Positions 63,102 through 64,000 of a DNA stretch of 64,000 nt are shown piece by piece. The stretch spans positions 1-64,000 of the forward strand of contig NZ_BOOG01000043.1 of assembly GCF_016863115.1 (NCBI RefSeq), written 5' to 3'. Position 1 is the first letter of the stretch; the number at the start of each line of letters is the position of its first letter. The DNA is from Sphaerimonospora thailandensis. Its GTDB lineage: Bacteria > Actinomycetota > Actinomycetes > Streptosporangiales > Streptosporangiaceae. The notes below the pieces were generated by a model. The model saw only the letters and a program-made list of their open reading frames with translations. It did not search any database and had not been told where the DNA came from. Position numbers and translations under genes: made by a program.

Positions 63102-64000
63102 TCACCGTGTGCTGAGTCCACGCAGATCTAGCGAAGCAATGACCTCGTCGTGGCCTTCGGCATCTTCAGGATGCTGGCTGAGGACGTACAGAGCGACCTG
63201 CGAGACGGGAAGGTACCAGGCCTTCGTCGTGTAGTGCCTGCCACGCTCGCAGCCCATGCGCCAAGAGCGGTAGGCGGCTCGTCGGCCGTCAGCGAGCTTA
63301 ACGGTGGTAAGCTTTCCTGTCTTCCAGTGGAAATCGTTCATCTCGTAGAGGGCAAACTCTCCAGCCGGATTGTACTTCGCGGCCTCGTCGTCAAGGACCT
63401 GCGTTACACCTCCTCCCGCCAGGCAGGGACTGCGGATAGAGAGCTGCCAAGGTATCGGATAGTCGAGTTTAGGCCCGGGCCAGTCATTAGGTCCGGACTT
63501 GACAGAAACTGTCAGAGAGTCGGGTGGGCATGGCAGATCCCATGGACCGATAGAACCTCGAGTATTAGGCGACTCGACGCACGCGACGAGCGGCGAGACT
63601 TCGGAGAGATGCCAACCGGCAGGCAACGTCATCTTCATCCCCCAGAACCTCTCGGTGACCGCTGGGATCGTAGGTTTCCAGCCGGAGAAGTCAAGGCCAG
63701 CGATGATGCCGTCGTATTCGCTGCTGTACCGCACATCTGCAGCCAGGTTGAACAGGGCCAGTTCCGCTTCCGGTATGTACCACGCTTTCGTGGTAAATCT
63801 GGTGCCGTTCTCACACTGGACATTCCAAACCCGGTACTCTGCGCGATAGCCGCCTTTCAGGATAATGCTTTCCTTGCGAATGAGACGCCCCGGCGGCTTC
63901 GCGAGATCCTTCTGAGTTGACCCGGGGGCCATGCAGAAGGGCGGGTCTCCAACCTGCCAGCCATTGTCCTCATCGAGACGATCGCTCGGCCACTGGTTGG
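63102..64000 (-). CDS. hypothetical protein with two repeated domains, 5' end outside the window
   Basis: The frame is open and protein-like up to the window edge (SDRLDEDNGWQVGDPPFCMA precedes the ATG at 63932), so that ATG is probably internal and the gene is partial. About 299 codons are visible. Two copies of one domain can be aligned: FTTKAWYIPEAELALFNLAA ... YDGIIAGLDFSGW and YTTKAWYLPVSQVALYVLSQ ... HDEVIASLDLRGL, each preceded by a Cys-x-x-G-x-x-(F/Y)TTKAWY block. A secreted or lipoprotein origin is possible but the signal region is not in the window. Confidence 0.6.
   Translation of the reverse strand, partial: NQWPSDRLDEDNGWQVGDPPFCMAPGSTQKDLAKPPGRLIRKESIILKGGYRAEYRVWNVQCENGTRFTTKAWYIPEAELALFNLAADVRYSSEYDGIIAGLDFSGWKPTIPAVTERFWGMKMTLPAGWHLSEVSPLVACVESPNTRGSIGPWDLPCPPDSLTVSVKSGPNDWPGPKLDYPIPWQLSIRSPCLAGGGVTQVLDDEAAKYNPAGEFALYEMNDFHWKTGKLTTVKLADGRRAAYRSWRMGCERGRHYTTKAWYLPVSQVALYVLSQHPEDAEGHDEVIASLDLRGLSTR

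Overview
The window is high-GC DNA from an actinomycete (phylum Actinomycetota). Third codon positions in most genes are strongly G/C, GTG starts and ATGA/GTGA overlaps are common, and the IS families and hypothetical proteins are of Streptomyces/Streptosporangium type. The genus is not decided by the sequence; a Streptosporangiales-like host is a guess. From about 35.4 to 60.1 kb the codons are visibly richer in A/T, which points to horizontally acquired DNA.

Left part (1-20 kb): two tandem tRNA-like genes with 8-nt anticodon loops; small hypothetical genes; and an intact catabolic operon (AraC-type regulator, FAD phenol/resorcinol-type hydroxylase, maleylacetate reductase, hydroxyquinol 1,2-dioxygenase) that would take a phenolic such as resorcinol to 3-oxoadipate. 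Between 9 and 12 kb lies a probable conflict operon: an N-terminally truncated protein, a nucleoside-phosphorylase-fold protein carrying the same short GG...QSAxG motif, and a one-TM protein. NUDIX and Mrr-type nuclease remnants flank it. Then follow a pilin-like peptide, a DUF3293 gene, a 1323-residue TPR protein and a MarP-like lipoprotein protease.

Junction (19-23 kb): a 51-bp 3' fragment of tRNA-Val(CAC) with its terminator (20.0-20.1 kb) looks like an attachment site, with the acquired island on the right side. Next come a 5'-truncated IS4-type transposase joined to a broken Ser/Thr kinase, and a GmrSD-type restriction gene with an internal deletion.

Middle (23-35 kb): a SNF2/DUF3883 helicase with a one-base frameshift, a divergent intact SNF2 helicase, three unrecognised genes of which two are paralogues, a fourth gene broken by a 13-bp tandem duplication, and the N-terminal half of the same IS4 family whose C-terminal half lies at 20.5-21.8 kb.

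Right part (35.4-60.1 kb): an apparently complete 7-deazaguanine DNA-modification (Dpd) island in two convergent operons. The plus-strand operon makes preQ0 (queC-queE-queD-folE2) and inserts and modifies it in DNA (dpdC-dpdB-dpdA-second dpdB). The minus-strand operon carries the putative restriction side (dpdE-F-G-H-I-J-K and probable dpdD). Both end at a shared bidirectional terminator at 42.45 kb. The second dpdB and the use of FolE2 are the unusual points. A decayed SNF2/DUF3883 helicase lies just upstream of dpdE. The last 3 kb hold an IS3 OrfA remnant, gene fragments and a partial gene that runs off the window end.
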